Part shown: positions 8,271 through 17,073 of the stretch, piece after piece | Numbering within the stretch: position 1 is the first letter of the stretch | Layout: each line of letters begins with the position of its first letter | Origin: an uncultured Lachnospiraceae bacterium | GTDB taxonomy: Bacteria > Bacillota > Clostridia > Lachnospirales > Lachnospiraceae | Assembly: GCA_910577115.1 (NCBI GenBank) | Contig: CAJTMC010000027.1 | Location: 1 to 54,129 of the forward strand | Reading direction: 5' to 3' | Length of the DNA stretch: 54,129 nt | Position numbers and translations under genes: made by a program | Notes under the pieces: model-generated | Told to the model about the DNA's origin: nothing | The model's database searches: none | What the model saw: only the letters and a program-made list of their open reading frames with translations

Positions 8271-8402
8271 CTTCACCCTTTGCCAGATAACAGTTCAACT
8301 CTTTTTCATTCATCGGCATTTACGATCACCTGTCTTTCATCAATTGTCTGTACCGATTGCTGCAACTTAATCATAACAGATTATAAAAAAGGGTAACGTT
8401 TT

Positions 8403-9896
8403 TTACTGAATATACATATTCGAATACCCCATCAGGCTCTCATCCACCGCTCTTGCGCACTCGCGCCCCTGCCGAATTGCTTTGACAACAAGCGACTGCC
8501 CTGTGTGCATATCGCCTGCGACAAACACATTCGGAACACTTGTCTGAAACCTTCCCTGCTCCGTCTTAACATTTGTTCGGGCATCAAGCTCTACTTTAAA
8601 AGCGTCCGTCACATACTTCTGACTGCCCAAAAATCCCGCCGCAATCAGTACAAGCTGCGCCTCAAGCACCTGCTCGCTGCCCTCGGCTTCCTTCATGCTC
8701 ATTCTGCCTGTCGCAGCATCCTTCTCCCACACAAGCTTTACAATTTTCACACCCGTCAGATTGCCGCTTTTATCCTTGATAAACTCCTTCACTGTCGATT
8801 CATAGATGCGCGGATCATGTCCGAAGAGCGCAATCGCCTCCTCCTGTCCGTAATCCGTCTTGCAAACCTTGGGCCATTCCGGCCAGGGATTGTCTGCGGC
8901 TCTCTCATCAGGCGCTTTCGGCATCATCTCAATCTGTGTGACCGACTTTGCGCCAAGTCTGATTGCAGTACCCACACAGTCATTTCCCGTATCGCCGCCT
9001 CCGATAATGACCACGTTTTTTCCTTTCGCAGGCACAAAGCTGTTATCCTTTAGCGCCGAATCAAGAAGGCTTTTTGTCACGCCCTTTAAAAAGTCTACTG
9101 CAAAGTAAATCCCTTTTGCATCTCTTCCCTGTGCATTGATATCTCTCGGATTTGAAGCGCCGCAGGCAAGCACCACGCGGTCAAAGCCCTCGACAAGCTT
9201 CTTTGATTTCGCATCTTTTCCAATGTCGGTGTTTGTTACAAATTTAACACCTTCCTCTTCCATAATCTTAACTTTCCGCTCAATAATATGCTTTTCCAGC
9301 TTCATATTCGGAATGCCGTACATCAAAAGTCCGCCAACGCGGTCGCTTCGCTCAAAAACAGTCACATTATGCCCGCGCTGATTGAGCTGGTCTGCCACCG
9401 CCAGTCCCGCAGGACCGCTGCCGATAACCGCTACGGTCTTATTTGTGCGCACCTTTGGAGGCTTCGCCGCCGCAAGTCCTGTCTTGTACGCGTTTTCAAT
9501 GATTGCATACTCATTTTCTTTTGTCGCAACCGCATCGCCGTTTAGTCCGCACGTACATGCATTCTCGCATAAAGCCGGACATACTCTTGATGTAAATTCC
9601 GGAAAATTGTTGGTCTTTTTCAGCCTGTTGTAGGCACGCTCCCAGTTTCCCGTATATACCAAATCGTTCCATTCCGGCACGAGGTTGTGCAGCGGACAGC
9701 CCGAGGTCATGCCTGCAATCGTCATGCCCGACTGGCAGAACGGCACGCCGCACTCCATACAGCGAGCGCCCTGCTTTTGCTGCTCTTCCACCGGAAGGTG
9801 TTCATGGAACTCGTTAAAATGCTTTATCCTCTCCTTTGGCTCTTGTGCCGCAGAGGTTTTTCTCTCATAATCCAAAAATCCTGTTGGCTTTCCCAT
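8403..9896 (-). CDS. gltD: Glutamate synthase (NADPH) small subunit
   Basis: Beta subunit of glutamate synthase. It oxidises NADPH on FAD and passes electrons through Fe-S clusters to the large subunit, for glutamine + 2-oxoglutarate to two glutamates. The 497 residues match the family's usual size. The N-terminal ferredoxin-like cysteines are visible (ARCMECGVPFC, SGCPLHNLVPEW, CPALCENACTCGL). An FAD-binding GSGPAGLAVADQL follows at about 158, the NADPH-binding IIGGGDTGNDCVG at about 298, and a C-terminal FAD contact (NVFVAGDMHTGQSLVVKAI). It starts 36 bp after the gltB stop, in one transcript with it. Upstream is AAAGGAG at a long spacing. Confidence 0.97.
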   Translation of the reverse strand: MGKPTGFLDYERKTSAAQEPKERIKHFNEFHEHLPVEEQQKQGARCMECGVPFCQSGMTIAGMTSGCPLHNLVPEWNDLVYTGNWERAYNRLKKTNNFPEFTSRVCPALCENACTCGLNGDAVATKENEYAIIENAYKTGLAAAKPPKVRTNKTVAVIGSGPAGLAVADQLNQRGHNVTVFERSDRVGGLLMYGIPNMKLEKHIIERKVKIMEEEGVKFVTNTDIGKDAKSKKLVEGFDRVVLACGASNPRDINAQGRDAKGIYFAVDFLKGVTKSLLDSALKDNSFVPAKGKNVVIIGGGDTGNDCVGTAIRLGAKSVTQIEMMPKAPDERAADNPWPEWPKVCKTDYGQEEAIALFGHDPRIYESTVKEFIKDKSGNLTGVKIVKLVWEKDAATGRMSMKEAEGSEQVLEAQLVLIAAGFLGSQKYVTDAFKVELDARTNVKTEQGRFQTSVPNVFVAGDMHTGQSLVVKAIRQGRECARAVDESLMGYSNMYIQ

Positions 9897-9932
9897 TTTT
9901 ACAACCTTACTCCTTTCAAAGTTTGTAGAAAA

Positions 9933-12900
9933 TTATTTTTGTTTTGTATTGGCATAGAATGCTTCTATTTGCGCCTGCTCCGCGCTAAGCCCCTTCTCCT
10001 CCATCTGCACAATGGTCTTTAGCATTCTGTCATAGTCATAAGGAATAATCTTTTTAAACTTCGGCAGGTACTCGCCAAAATTGTCAAGGATTTTCCTGCC
10101 CTTCTCAGAACCCGTACATGCCACATGCTCCTGAATCATTTCCTTCAGCTCAATCACATCATATTTATTCGTAATCTCGCTCATGGAAACCATTTCCTTA
10201 TTTACCCTGATATAGAGGTCGTTATCCTCGTCCAGCACATACGCAATACCGCCGCTCATGCCTGCCGCAAAGTTCTTTCCCGTACCGCCTAGCACGACCA
10301 CGCGTCCGCCTGTCATGTACTCACAGCCATGGTCGCCGACACCCTCTACGACTGCAACGGCGCCGGAATTTCTGACACAGAACCGCTCACCTGCAACACC
10401 GCCTATAAATGCCTTTCCGCTTGTCGCTCCGTAAAGCGCGACGTTTCCTACAATGACATTCTCGTCCTGTTGGAACGTGCTGCCCTTTGGCGGATATACA
10501 ATCAGCTTGCCGCCCGATAAGCCCTTTCCGAAATAGTCGTTGGAATCTCCTGCAAGCTCCAGCGTCAGACCGTTTGGTATAAATGCGCCAAAGCTCTGTC
10601 CGCCTGCACCGTTACACCGTACCCTGTAGGTATCGTCCTCCAACGTATTGTAATAACGTTTTGTAATCTCCGAACCAAAAATCGTACCAAAGGCGCGGTC
10701 TGTGTTCGTCACGTTGATATCAATCGTTTTCTTCTGCTTTGCCGCAAGCGCACTGCCAAGCTGCTTCAACAACACCTTCTCGTCAAGCGTCTTTTCCAGT
10801 TCAAAATCATAAACCTGCTTTGCGTCAAATACCGCCTTTTCTTTCTGATACGGATTCTTTAAAATCAGGCTCAAATCAAGCGCAGGCGTACCCTTCGGCA
10901 GATTCTCCTTCTCCTTTAGCAAATCCGTATGTCCGACCAGTTCATCAACCGTTTTCACACCCAAAAGCGCCATGTACTCCCGCAGTTCCTGTGCGATAAA
11001 TTTCATAAAGTTCATCACATACTCCGGCTTTCCCTGAAAACGCTTCCTCAGCTCAGGATTTTGCGTCGCCACGCCCACCGGACAGGTATCAAGGTTGCAG
11101 ACGCGCATCATCACGCAGCCCATTGTCACAAGCGGAGCTGTCGCAAAACCAAACTCCTCCGCGCCCAAAATTGCTGCAATCGCCACATCGCGTCCCGTCA
11201 TCAGCTTTCCGTCCGTTTCAATGCGAACCTTGTTGCGCAGTCCGTTCTGAATCAGTGTTTGGTGTGTTTCCGCAAGTCCAAGCTCCCAGGGAAGTCCTGC
11301 ATTATGAATTGAGCTCTTCGGCGCGGCGCCCGTACCGCCGTCATAACCGGAAATTAATACAACCTGCGCACCCGCTTTCGCCACACCTGCCGCAACAGTT
11401 CCGACACCAGCCTCCGAAACAAGCTTCACGCTGATACGTGCATCTTTGTTGGAATTTTTCAAGTCATAAATCAACTGCGCCAAATCCTCAATCGAATAAA
11501 TATCATGATGAGGCGGCGGCGAAATCAAGCCCACACCGGGCGTCGAATGTCTTGTCTTGGCAATCCAAGGGTAAACCTTTCCTGCCGGAAGGTGTCCGCC
11601 CTCGCCCGGCTTTGCTCCCTGCGCCATTTTAATCTGAATTTCCTGCGCGCTGACCAAATATCTGCTTGTAACGCCAAAACGTCCGCTTGCAACCTGTTTG
11701 ATTGCCGAGCAGCGGTTCAGACCGTCCGCACCGATTACCATGCGCTCTAAATCTTCTCCACCCTCGCCGGAGTTTGACTTTCCATGAAGCATATTCATTG
11801 CAATCGCAAGTGTTTCGTGCGCCTCCTTTGAAATCGAGCCGTACGACATGGCACCCGTCTTAAATCGTGTGACAATGCTTTCAACAGGCTCAACCTCGTC
11901 TATCGAAATGCCCTTTTTCGGGTAATTAAAGTCAATCAATCCGCGAATATTGCGCACATTGTCCTCCGCAGTCAATAGCGCAGAATATTGCTTAAACATT
12001 TCATAATCGCCCCGCTTCGTTGCCTGCTGCAAAAGATGAATGGTTGCCGGATTGTACAAATGCTCCTCCGCACCGCCTCTTGCCTTATGCTGTCCGGGGC
12101 TGTCAAGCGTCAAATCCGTTGCAAGACCAAGCGGATCAAACGCAAGGGAATGCAAATCGTCAACTTCTTTTGCAATATCCGCAAGCGTAATACCGCCGAT
12201 TCTGCATACCGTATTTGTGAAATATTTGTTAATCACTTCCGAATCAATTCCGACTGCCTCAAAAATCTGTGAGCCCTGATACGACTGGATTGTGGAAATC
12301 CCCATCTTTGACGCAATTTTGACAATGCCATGCAGGATTGCATCGTTGTAGTCGTCCACTGCCGCATGATAGTCCTTGTCAAGCATGCCGTTGTCAATCA
12401 GTTCCTTAATCGATTCCTGCGCAAGATACGGATTGACCGCACACGCGCCGTATCCGATTAATGCGGCAAAATCGTGCACCTCTCTTGGCTCCGCCGATTC
12501 CAATATCAGCGCCACGCTCGTTCTTTTTTTCGTGCGCACCAAATGCTTCTGCATCGCAGACACTGCCAAAAGCGACGGGATTGCGACATGGTTTTCGTCC
12601 ACGCCTCTGTCCGAAAGAATGATAATGTTGACGCCGTCCCTGTATGCGCGGTCAACCTCCACATAAAGGCGGTCAATCGCGCGCTCAAGACTTGTGTTTT
12701 TATAATAAATAATCGGTATAACCTCTACCTGAAAGCCCTCTCGTTTCATATTTTTGATTTTTAAGAGGTCGGTCGTTGTCAGAATTGGGTTATTTACTTT
12801 TAACACGTTACAATTCTTTTCCGTGTCATGTAAAATATTTCCGTCTTTTCCGATATAAACCGTTGTCGCCGTAACAACCTCCTCGCGGATTGCGTCAATC

Positions 12901-14477
12901 GGCGGATTTGTAACCTGCGCAAACTGCTGCTTAAAGTAGTGCGAAAGCTGGTGATGTGTTCCGGAAAGCACAGGAATCGGCGTGTCAACACCCATCGCGC
13001 CAATACTCTCCGCACCGTTGCGCGCCATTGGGAGAATGCCAGTCTTTAGCTCCTCATATGTGTAGCCAAACGCCTTCTGCATACGCTGTCTTTCTTCATC
13101 GGAAAATTCAGGGACACGCACATTTGGTATTTTCAGCTCTTTTAACGTTACTAGATTGGAATCCAGCCACTCACCGTAAGGGCGGCGTTTCGCATACATC
13201 TCCTTTAACGTGTCGTCATCGATAATTTCACCCTTTACCGTATCCACAAGGAGCATTTTTCCGGGACGCAGTCTGTCCTTTTTCACAATCTTTGCCGCAT
13301 CAATCGGAAGTACGCCCACCTCCGACGAAAGAATGAGTTGGTCGTCCGAGGTGATATAGTATCTTGATGGTCTAAGCCCGTTTCGGTCAAGCACCGCGCC
13401 CATGATATCCCCGTCCGAAAAAAGGATTGACGCGGGACCGTCCCAGGGCTCCATCATTGTCGCATAATACTGATAAAAGTCTTTCTTCGCCTGCGACATT
13501 GTCCTGTTGTTTGCCCAAGGCTCAGGAATGGTAATCATCACCGCAAGCGGCAACTCCATACCGCTCATGACAAGGAACTCCAGCGTATTATCCAGCATCG
13601 CCGAATCCGAGCCTTGTGCATTCACTACGGGAAGCACCTTGTGAAACTCGCGGCTTAAAAACTCCGATTCCATATTTTCCTCGCGGGCAACCATTTTGTC
13701 CGCATTACCGCGAATGGTGTTGATTTCGCCGTTGTGCACGATAAAGCGATTCGGATGCGCCCGCTCCCAGCTTGGGTTGGTATTTGTGGAGAACCGCGAA
13801 TGCACAATCGCAATCGCCGAAACATAGTCCGCGCTCTGCAAATCCCTGAAAAAAGTCCGAAGCTGTGTCACGAGGAACATTCCCTTGTAAACAATTGTTC
13901 TGCTACTTAACGAAACAACATATGTATTGTCCGAGCTCTGCTCAAACACGCGCCTTGCAATATAGAGTTTTCTGTCAAAGGCAAGCCCCTTCCCGACATT
14001 TGCCGGTTTTTTCACAAATGCCTGCATAATGCAGGGCATACATTCTACTGCCTTATGTCCGAGAACGGAAGGTACACAGGGCACTTCTCTCCAGCCCAAG
14101 AACTCTAAGCCTTCTTTTTCAACGATAATCTCAAACATCTTCTTTGCCTGATTGCGTTTCAGCTCGTCTTGCGGGAAGAAAAACATGCCGACGCCGTACT
14201 CCCGTTCTCCGCCAAGCGCAATTCCCAAAGGCTTCGTCACCTTTGTAAAAAAGTCATGACATATCTGTACCAATATTCCGACGCCATCTCCGGTTTTTCC
14301 TTCCGCGTCTTTTCCTGCCCTGTGCTCCAGATTTTCCACAATTTTTAAGGCATTTTCCACTGTTTCCCTTGACTTTTTCCCCTTGATGTTTACCACCGCG
14401 CCGATACCGCAGTTGTCATGCTCATATTCCGCTCTGTATAGCGGCGCTTGGGGTACATTCATTTTTGCATCAAACAT
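9933..14477 (-). CDS. gltB: Glutamate synthase (NADPH) large subunit
   Basis: Alpha subunit of about 1,514 residues, the normal length. Domains in order: class II glutamine amidotransferase, with catalytic Cys exposed after propeptide removal (EYEHDNCGIGAVV); central domain; FMN/2-oxoglutarate synthase domain with GEGGHLPAGKV and YDGGTGAAP; 3Fe-4S cysteines in CVMMRVCNLDTCPVG; and the C-terminal beta-helix (GXXG repeats). Ammonia released from glutamine tunnels to the FMN site. Two in-frame starts exist. ATG at 14477 sits 8-9 nt after AAAGGAG, while ATG at 14483 is only 3 nt after it, so 14477 is preferred. The gene is preceded by a strong promoter and a leader with a terminator hairpin. Confidence 0.97.
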   Translation of the reverse strand: MFDAKMNVPQAPLYRAEYEHDNCGIGAVVNIKGKKSRETVENALKIVENLEHRAGKDAEGKTGDGVGILVQICHDFFTKVTKPLGIALGGEREYGVGMFFFPQDELKRNQAKKMFEIIVEKEGLEFLGWREVPCVPSVLGHKAVECMPCIMQAFVKKPANVGKGLAFDRKLYIARRVFEQSSDNTYVVSLSSRTIVYKGMFLVTQLRTFFRDLQSADYVSAIAIVHSRFSTNTNPSWERAHPNRFIVHNGEINTIRGNADKMVAREENMESEFLSREFHKVLPVVNAQGSDSAMLDNTLEFLVMSGMELPLAVMITIPEPWANNRTMSQAKKDFYQYYATMMEPWDGPASILFSDGDIMGAVLDRNGLRPSRYYITSDDQLILSSEVGVLPIDAAKIVKKDRLRPGKMLLVDTVKGEIIDDDTLKEMYAKRRPYGEWLDSNLVTLKELKIPNVRVPEFSDEERQRMQKAFGYTYEELKTGILPMARNGAESIGAMGVDTPIPVLSGTHHQLSHYFKQQFAQVTNPPIDAIREEVVTATTVYIGKDGNILHDTEKNCNVLKVNNPILTTTDLLKIKNMKREGFQVEVIPIIYYKNTSLERAIDRLYVEVDRAYRDGVNIIILSDRGVDENHVAIPSLLAVSAMQKHLVRTKKRTSVALILESAEPREVHDFAALIGYGACAVNPYLAQESIKELIDNGMLDKDYHAAVDDYNDAILHGIVKIASKMGISTIQSYQGSQIFEAVGIDSEVINKYFTNTVCRIGGITLADIAKEVDDLHSLAFDPLGLATDLTLDSPGQHKARGGAEEHLYNPATIHLLQQATKRGDYEMFKQYSALLTAEDNVRNIRGLIDFNYPKKGISIDEVEPVESIVTRFKTGAMSYGSISKEAHETLAIAMNMLHGKSNSGEGGEDLERMVIGADGLNRCSAIKQVASGRFGVTSRYLVSAQEIQIKMAQGAKPGEGGHLPAGKVYPWIAKTRHSTPGVGLISPPPHHDIYSIEDLAQLIYDLKNSNKDARISVKLVSEAGVGTVAAGVAKAGAQVVLISGYDGGTGAAPKSSIHNAGLPWELGLAETHQTLIQNGLRNKVRIETDGKLMTGRDVAIAAILGAEEFGFATAPLVTMGCVMMRVCNLDTCPVGVATQNPELRKRFQGKPEYVMNFMKFIAQELREYMALLGVKTVDELVGHTDLLKEKENLPKGTPALDLSLILKNPYQKEKAVFDAKQVYDFELEKTLDEKVLLKQLGSALAAKQKKTIDINVTNTDRAFGTIFGSEITKRYYNTLEDDTYRVRCNGAGGQSFGAFIPNGLTLELAGDSNDYFGKGLSGGKLIVYPPKGSTFQQDENVIVGNVALYGATSGKAFIGGVAGERFCVRNSGAVAVVEGVGDHGCEYMTGGRVVVLGGTGKNFAAGMSGGIAYVLDEDNDLYIRVNKEMVSMSEITNKYDVIELKEMIQEHVACTGSEKGRKILDNFGEYLPKFKKIIPYDYDRMLKTIVQMEEKGLSAEQAQIEAFYANTKQK

Positions 14478-14497
14478 GTTCATTTCTCCTTTACTCT

Positions 14498-14570
14498 TTT
14501 ATCAGACAAACACTTCTATCCGCCATACGCTGGCACTCCTTGCGCGTCGTCTTATCAGACAAAAAAAGTA
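14498..14570 (-). repeat. Duplicated TTTGTCTGATAA in the gltB leader
   Basis: On the minus strand the 12-mer TTTGTCTGATAA occurs twice about 60 bp apart, once right after the terminator T-run and once shortly before the gltB ribosome binding site. The segment between is GC-richer than its surroundings. The pair could bracket a small inserted element or pair with another part of the leader. No function is established. Confidence 0.5.
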
Positions 14571-14605
14571 ACCAAAAAACGCCTTGTACCGCCTTTGGTT
14601 ACTTT
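14561..14605 (-). terminator. Leader terminator / attenuator upstream of gltB
   Basis: On the minus strand, AAAGTAACCAAA (14594-14605 on plus) pairs perfectly with TTTGGTTACTTT (14565-14576) and is followed by seven T. It lies about 85 nt downstream of the gltB promoter and about 85 nt before the start codon, so most transcripts from that promoter must pass it. A second hairpin (TAGTAGT/ACTACTA, around 14626-14650) precedes it. This arrangement implies regulated read-through of gltBD. I see neither a T-box nor ANTAR-type hexaloops. Confidence 0.8.
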
Positions 14606-14663
14606 ACTTTGCAATTTCCATATATTAGTAGTTCTTTTTTGTACTACTATTCTTTACGATAGA

Positions 14664-14692
14664 ATTATAGATAATTTTTCTGCATTTGTAAA
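14664..14692 (-). promoter_or_regulatory. Sigma-A promoter of gltBD
   Basis: TTTACA (14687-14692) and TATAAT (14664-14669), read on the minus strand, separated by exactly 17 bp. The start point should fall near 14657, giving a leader of about 180 nt. Confidence 0.85.
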
Positions 14693-14758
14693 GGGGTATT
14701 TGCAAATTTATTGTACTTTTTTCGATTATATTGGTTTTCGCGTGCGTTTTAGTGCATT

Positions 14759-15142
14759 TTATTCCTCTGCCACAGGTGCATACTTGCTTTGAACCGCTGC
14801 GGGAAGTTCGTCATATGATGCCTCACTCCATTCGACAACGCCCCTGACAGGCATAAGCGTCAGGCGAAGAAAGGCGCCCTCCCTAAGCTCCCTCGACGCT
14901 CCGAAGGTAATCTCCTTCCCGTTCCCGTTTTCGTCATAAGCGGACAGTGTATAAGAATACGGCATTCCGCCCTGAAAATCAATTACGCCGCCACGCGAAT
15001 CGACCTCCTCTATTTTTGCATTCTCTATCTGCGTATAATAATACGTACTCCCTGCACCCGAAGAAATCCAGATAAAAAGACCTATCACACCAATCGCAAA
15101 TACAACCGCTGTTCCGATTCCGGCAAACAATGTTTTTTTCAT
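14759..15142 (-). CDS. YxeA-like (DUF1093) small exported protein
   Basis: A 127-residue protein with one N-terminal hydrophobic segment (FAGIGTAVVFAIGVIGLFIW), followed by a small beta-rich domain resembling the YxeA/DUF1093 family: YYYTQIENAKIEE, then a Tyr-Ser-Tyr-Thr-Leu sheet, LREGAFLRLTLMPVRGVVEW and a C-terminal PAAVQSKYAP. The function of the family is unknown; it is extracytoplasmic. I choose ATG at 15142 (MKKTLF), with GGAGG 8 nt upstream, over the ATG at 15157. Its start overlaps the stop of a 26-codon ORF as ATGA, so the two are probably translationally coupled. The operon is probably controlled by the 11-bp repeat array upstream. Confidence 0.8.
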   Translation of the reverse strand: MKKTLFAGIGTAVVFAIGVIGLFIWISSGAGSTYYYTQIENAKIEEVDSRGGVIDFQGGMPYSYTLSAYDENGNGKEITFGASRELREGAFLRLTLMPVRGVVEWSEASYDELPAAVQSKYAPVAEE

Positions 15143-15219
15143 TTCCATATCCTCCAATGACCAATTTTTTGTTTTCGCTGTTTTCTAAAATTATTTGATT
15201 TCATTACATCATTATACAT
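15139..15219 (-). CDS. 26-residue basic leader peptide coupled to the YxeA-like gene
   Basis: Small ORF beginning MYNDVMKSNNFRKQ and ending GHWRIWK, with ten Lys/Arg/His in 26 residues. It has the best ribosome site in the region (AAAGGAGG, 5-6 nt before the ATG), and its TGA overlaps the next gene's ATG as ATGA. The ribosome site lies in the loop of a GCAGAC/GTCTGC hairpin. It could be a true small protein, or a leader whose translation sets expression of the downstream gene. I do not recognise the peptide. Confidence 0.55.
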   Translation of the reverse strand: MYNDVMKSNNFRKQRKQKIGHWRIWK

Positions 15220-15243
15220 CGCAGACCTCCTTTCCTGTCTGCC

Positions 15244-15298
15244 ATTCTATCATGTTAACCTTATATTAACCTTACGGGAATCTTACAGAAATCTTATA
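15244..15298 (-). promoter_or_regulatory. Four 11-bp direct repeats plus -10 box (response-regulator type promoter)
   Basis: Read on the minus strand, four consecutive 11-mers (15298 down to 15255) are TATAAGATTTC, TGTAAGATTCC, CGTAAGGTTAA and TATAAGGTTAA, sharing TAAGRTT. Five bases later is TAGAAT (15244-15249), a plausible -10, with no separate -35. An 11-bp spaced tandem array abutting the -10 is typical for OmpR/PhoB-family activators. No response-regulator gene lies in the window. The downstream genes are the 26-codon ORF and the YxeA-like gene. Confidence 0.72.
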
Positions 15299-15381
15299 AA
15301 TTTTCAAGTCCGTTTTCCATAAAAAAATAAGACTGTTTCCAATCCTGTTTATCTGTTATCTTATCATTTCAATGTTTATAC

Positions 15382-15410
15382 GTGACATTTTCGGCATATG
15401 ATAGTATAAT
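15382..15410 (+). promoter_or_regulatory. Promoter of the flavin reductase gene
   Basis: GTGACA (15382-15387), a 17-bp spacer, then TATAAT (15405-15410), about 80 bp before the ATG at 15491. It diverges from the 11-bp-repeat promoter. Confidence 0.7.
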
Positions 15411-15490
15411 TTGATATATAAATTAAATTGTAACAGAGGTTAATTGGTGCGCAGGCACAAATTCGCTTCTGAGCAGAAAGGAAGGATTCT

Positions 15491-15994
15491 ATGCATGTAT
15501 TTCAACCATTTCCACTGGAAGAGCTGGAATTTAATCCATTCAAAACCATCGGTCAGGACTGGGGACTTGTCTCTGCCGGAACCAAAGAGGCGGCAAACAC
15601 CATGACAATAAGCTGGGGCGGCGTTGGCGTACTTTGGGGCAAAAACGTTGCTTTTATCTTTGTCCGCGACTCAAGATTTACGAAAGAATTGATAGACAGC
15701 AATGACTTTTTCTCTGTTTCCTTTATGAGCGCAGGACACCGCGACGCGCTCAACTACTGTGGCTCGCACTCTGGGCGAAACGGCGACAAGGTTGCAGCAG
15801 CAGGGCTTACATGGAATTATATGCACTCTATCCCGTTTATTGATGAAGGAAATTTGGTTTTGTTGTGTAACAAAATGGCAGCGGTGAAAATTACAAAAGA
15901 CAGCTTCCTGTTGCCTGAGATTGAAAAATGGTATCAGGATGGAGATATGCATACGATGTATGTTGGGGAAATTATTGAGGTTTTGGCAAGATAG
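15491..15994 (+). CDS. Flavin reductase-like FMN-binding protein
   Basis: A 167-residue protein of the flavin reductase-like split-barrel family. Visible family features are an early WGLVSAGTKEAANTMTISWG (FMN contact and substrate loop), FVRDSRFTKELID, and FSVSFMSAGHRDALNYCGSHSGRNGDK. The last is common in stand-alone clostridial members that bind FMN and may contact an Fe-S partner. Likely role: transfer of electrons from NAD(P)H or ferredoxin to flavin or a small substrate. It has AAAGGAAGG about 6 nt before the start. It is monocistronic, and its end faces the decayed restriction-modification operon. The leader resembles that of the flavodoxin fusion gene. Confidence 0.88.
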   Translation: MHVFQPFPLEELEFNPFKTIGQDWGLVSAGTKEAANTMTISWGGVGVLWGKNVAFIFVRDSRFTKELIDSNDFFSVSFMSAGHRDALNYCGSHSGRNGDKVAAAGLTWNYMHSIPFIDEGNLVLLCNKMAAVKITKDSFLLPEIEKWYQDGDMHTMYVGEIIEVLAR

Positions 15995-15998
15995 CCGT

Positions 15999-16027
15999 AA
16001 AAAACAAGGGGATGTCTAAGACATCCC
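15999..16027 (-). terminator. Terminator of the restriction-modification operon
   Basis: GGGATGTC (16009-16016) pairs with GACATCCC (16020-16027) around a 3-base loop. On the minus strand it is followed by CTTGTTTTTT. It lies 12 bp past the hsdS-like stop codon. On the plus strand there is no T-run, so it mainly serves the minus strand. Confidence 0.8.
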
Positions 16028-16038
16028 TCCTCAAAACA

Positions 16039-17073
16039 CTAATACCTGTCTGCCCTTATTTCCACAGAAACACTATTTTCCGTTTTGCCAAGTACTGCAA
16101 TAAAGCACTTTAGTTTCGCTTGTATCACATGCAGACTTCTCTTCTTTTTCACAATCTGTTTCTGCATCTCATAATCAATCAGCTCAATTTGTTCTTTCAA
16201 AAAAATTTCCTTGTTAAAAGTCCCGTTTGAATCCTTAGATGTCACACAGTTTTTTGTATATTTTTCACATACATATGAAAACCATTCCAAATCAACATAT
16301 TCTTTATATTCCGGCTTAACGCTCAACACATAAGCGTGATCATTAATTGTAAACGCTCCTTTATCAATAAACATCGCTTTCCCTGCCTGACCATTTCTGG
16401 AAAGTATAATTGCCGGTCCATGAAAAATTTTAATCGGTGCTTCTTTAAGTCAGGCATTTTTTGATATAACTCCCATGTTGGTTTGCATATCTGTTGAAGA
16501 AGAAAAAACAACAACCGCATCCCTGTGAATGATATAACAATCCAGCCGTTCCAAGCGCTCATCCAAAATATTCATTTTATATTTTAATGCATCGATGTCC
16601 CTGTAAATGCGCACGATATCTTTCTGTTCCTGCATCGGTGGATAAGAAAACTCCATGTCCAAAAACTGTTCCTTTGAGAAGGTTGCATTCGTACCCTTTG
16701 ATGTAACACATCCTTACGCATAACTTTGCAGCACTTTTTGCGCCCACTCAATATTGATTTTGTCAAGATACTTTTCCTTAATGGTAATAACATACGCATC
16801 ATCATTGATTGTGAATATCCCTTTTTCAACAAATTTTGTATTTCCCGCCAAGCCCTTTCTGACAATAATAATTGCCGGTGCGGTAAAAACTGACATACGT
16901 TTCCCGTTAAGCATGGTGTCTTTATCAACACTCCCTAATAAAGTCGTTTCCAACGTCGAACCGGAATATACTTTGACGGATTGCTCTTCATTCTTTGGCG
17001 GGTTTTGGTAAATTACGCTTTCCGTTAATCCCGAATTTCCACCGGTAACCTGAAAGCATTCCCGAATTACCAT
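16039..17073 (-). pseudogene. Type I / BcgI-B-like specificity subunit with two in-frame stop codons
   Basis: One continuous reading frame of 345 codons interrupted only by TAA at 16714-16716 and TGA at 16450-16452. It contains two related target-recognition halves: PAIIIVRKGLAGNTKFVEKG then FTINDDAYVITIK in the first, and PAIILSRNGQAGKAMFIDKG then FTINDHAYVLSVK in the second. Each half ends in a CVTSKGTNATF / CVTSKDSNGTF type motif. A coiled-coil spacer (LKYKMNILDERLERLD) lies between them. The first stop replaces a Lys, judging by the matching position in the second half (YTKNCVTSK). The start overlaps the methylase gene end by 7 bp. Each piece alone is too short to give a normal specificity subunit, so DNA recognition is probably lost. 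Confidence 0.88.

Noticed and set aside
8280..8400. Minus-strand ORFs of 18 and 22 codons between gltD and its terminator
   Set aside because: Weak or no ribosome site and no coupling to another gene. Not enough support.
8505..9053. Long plus-strand open frame opposite gltD
   Set aside because: Antisense shadow: the minus frame encodes a full GltD with conserved motifs, and the plus frame has no ribosome site and an unnatural Arg/His/Leu-rich composition. The same reasoning removes the plus frames over gltB, aspS (25197-25652), prfA, galT and GH53.
14484..14692. ANTAR target or known riboswitch in the gltB leader
   Set aside because: The two hairpins lack A1/G4 hexaloops, and I see no conserved core of a known class. 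Kept only as a leader terminator.
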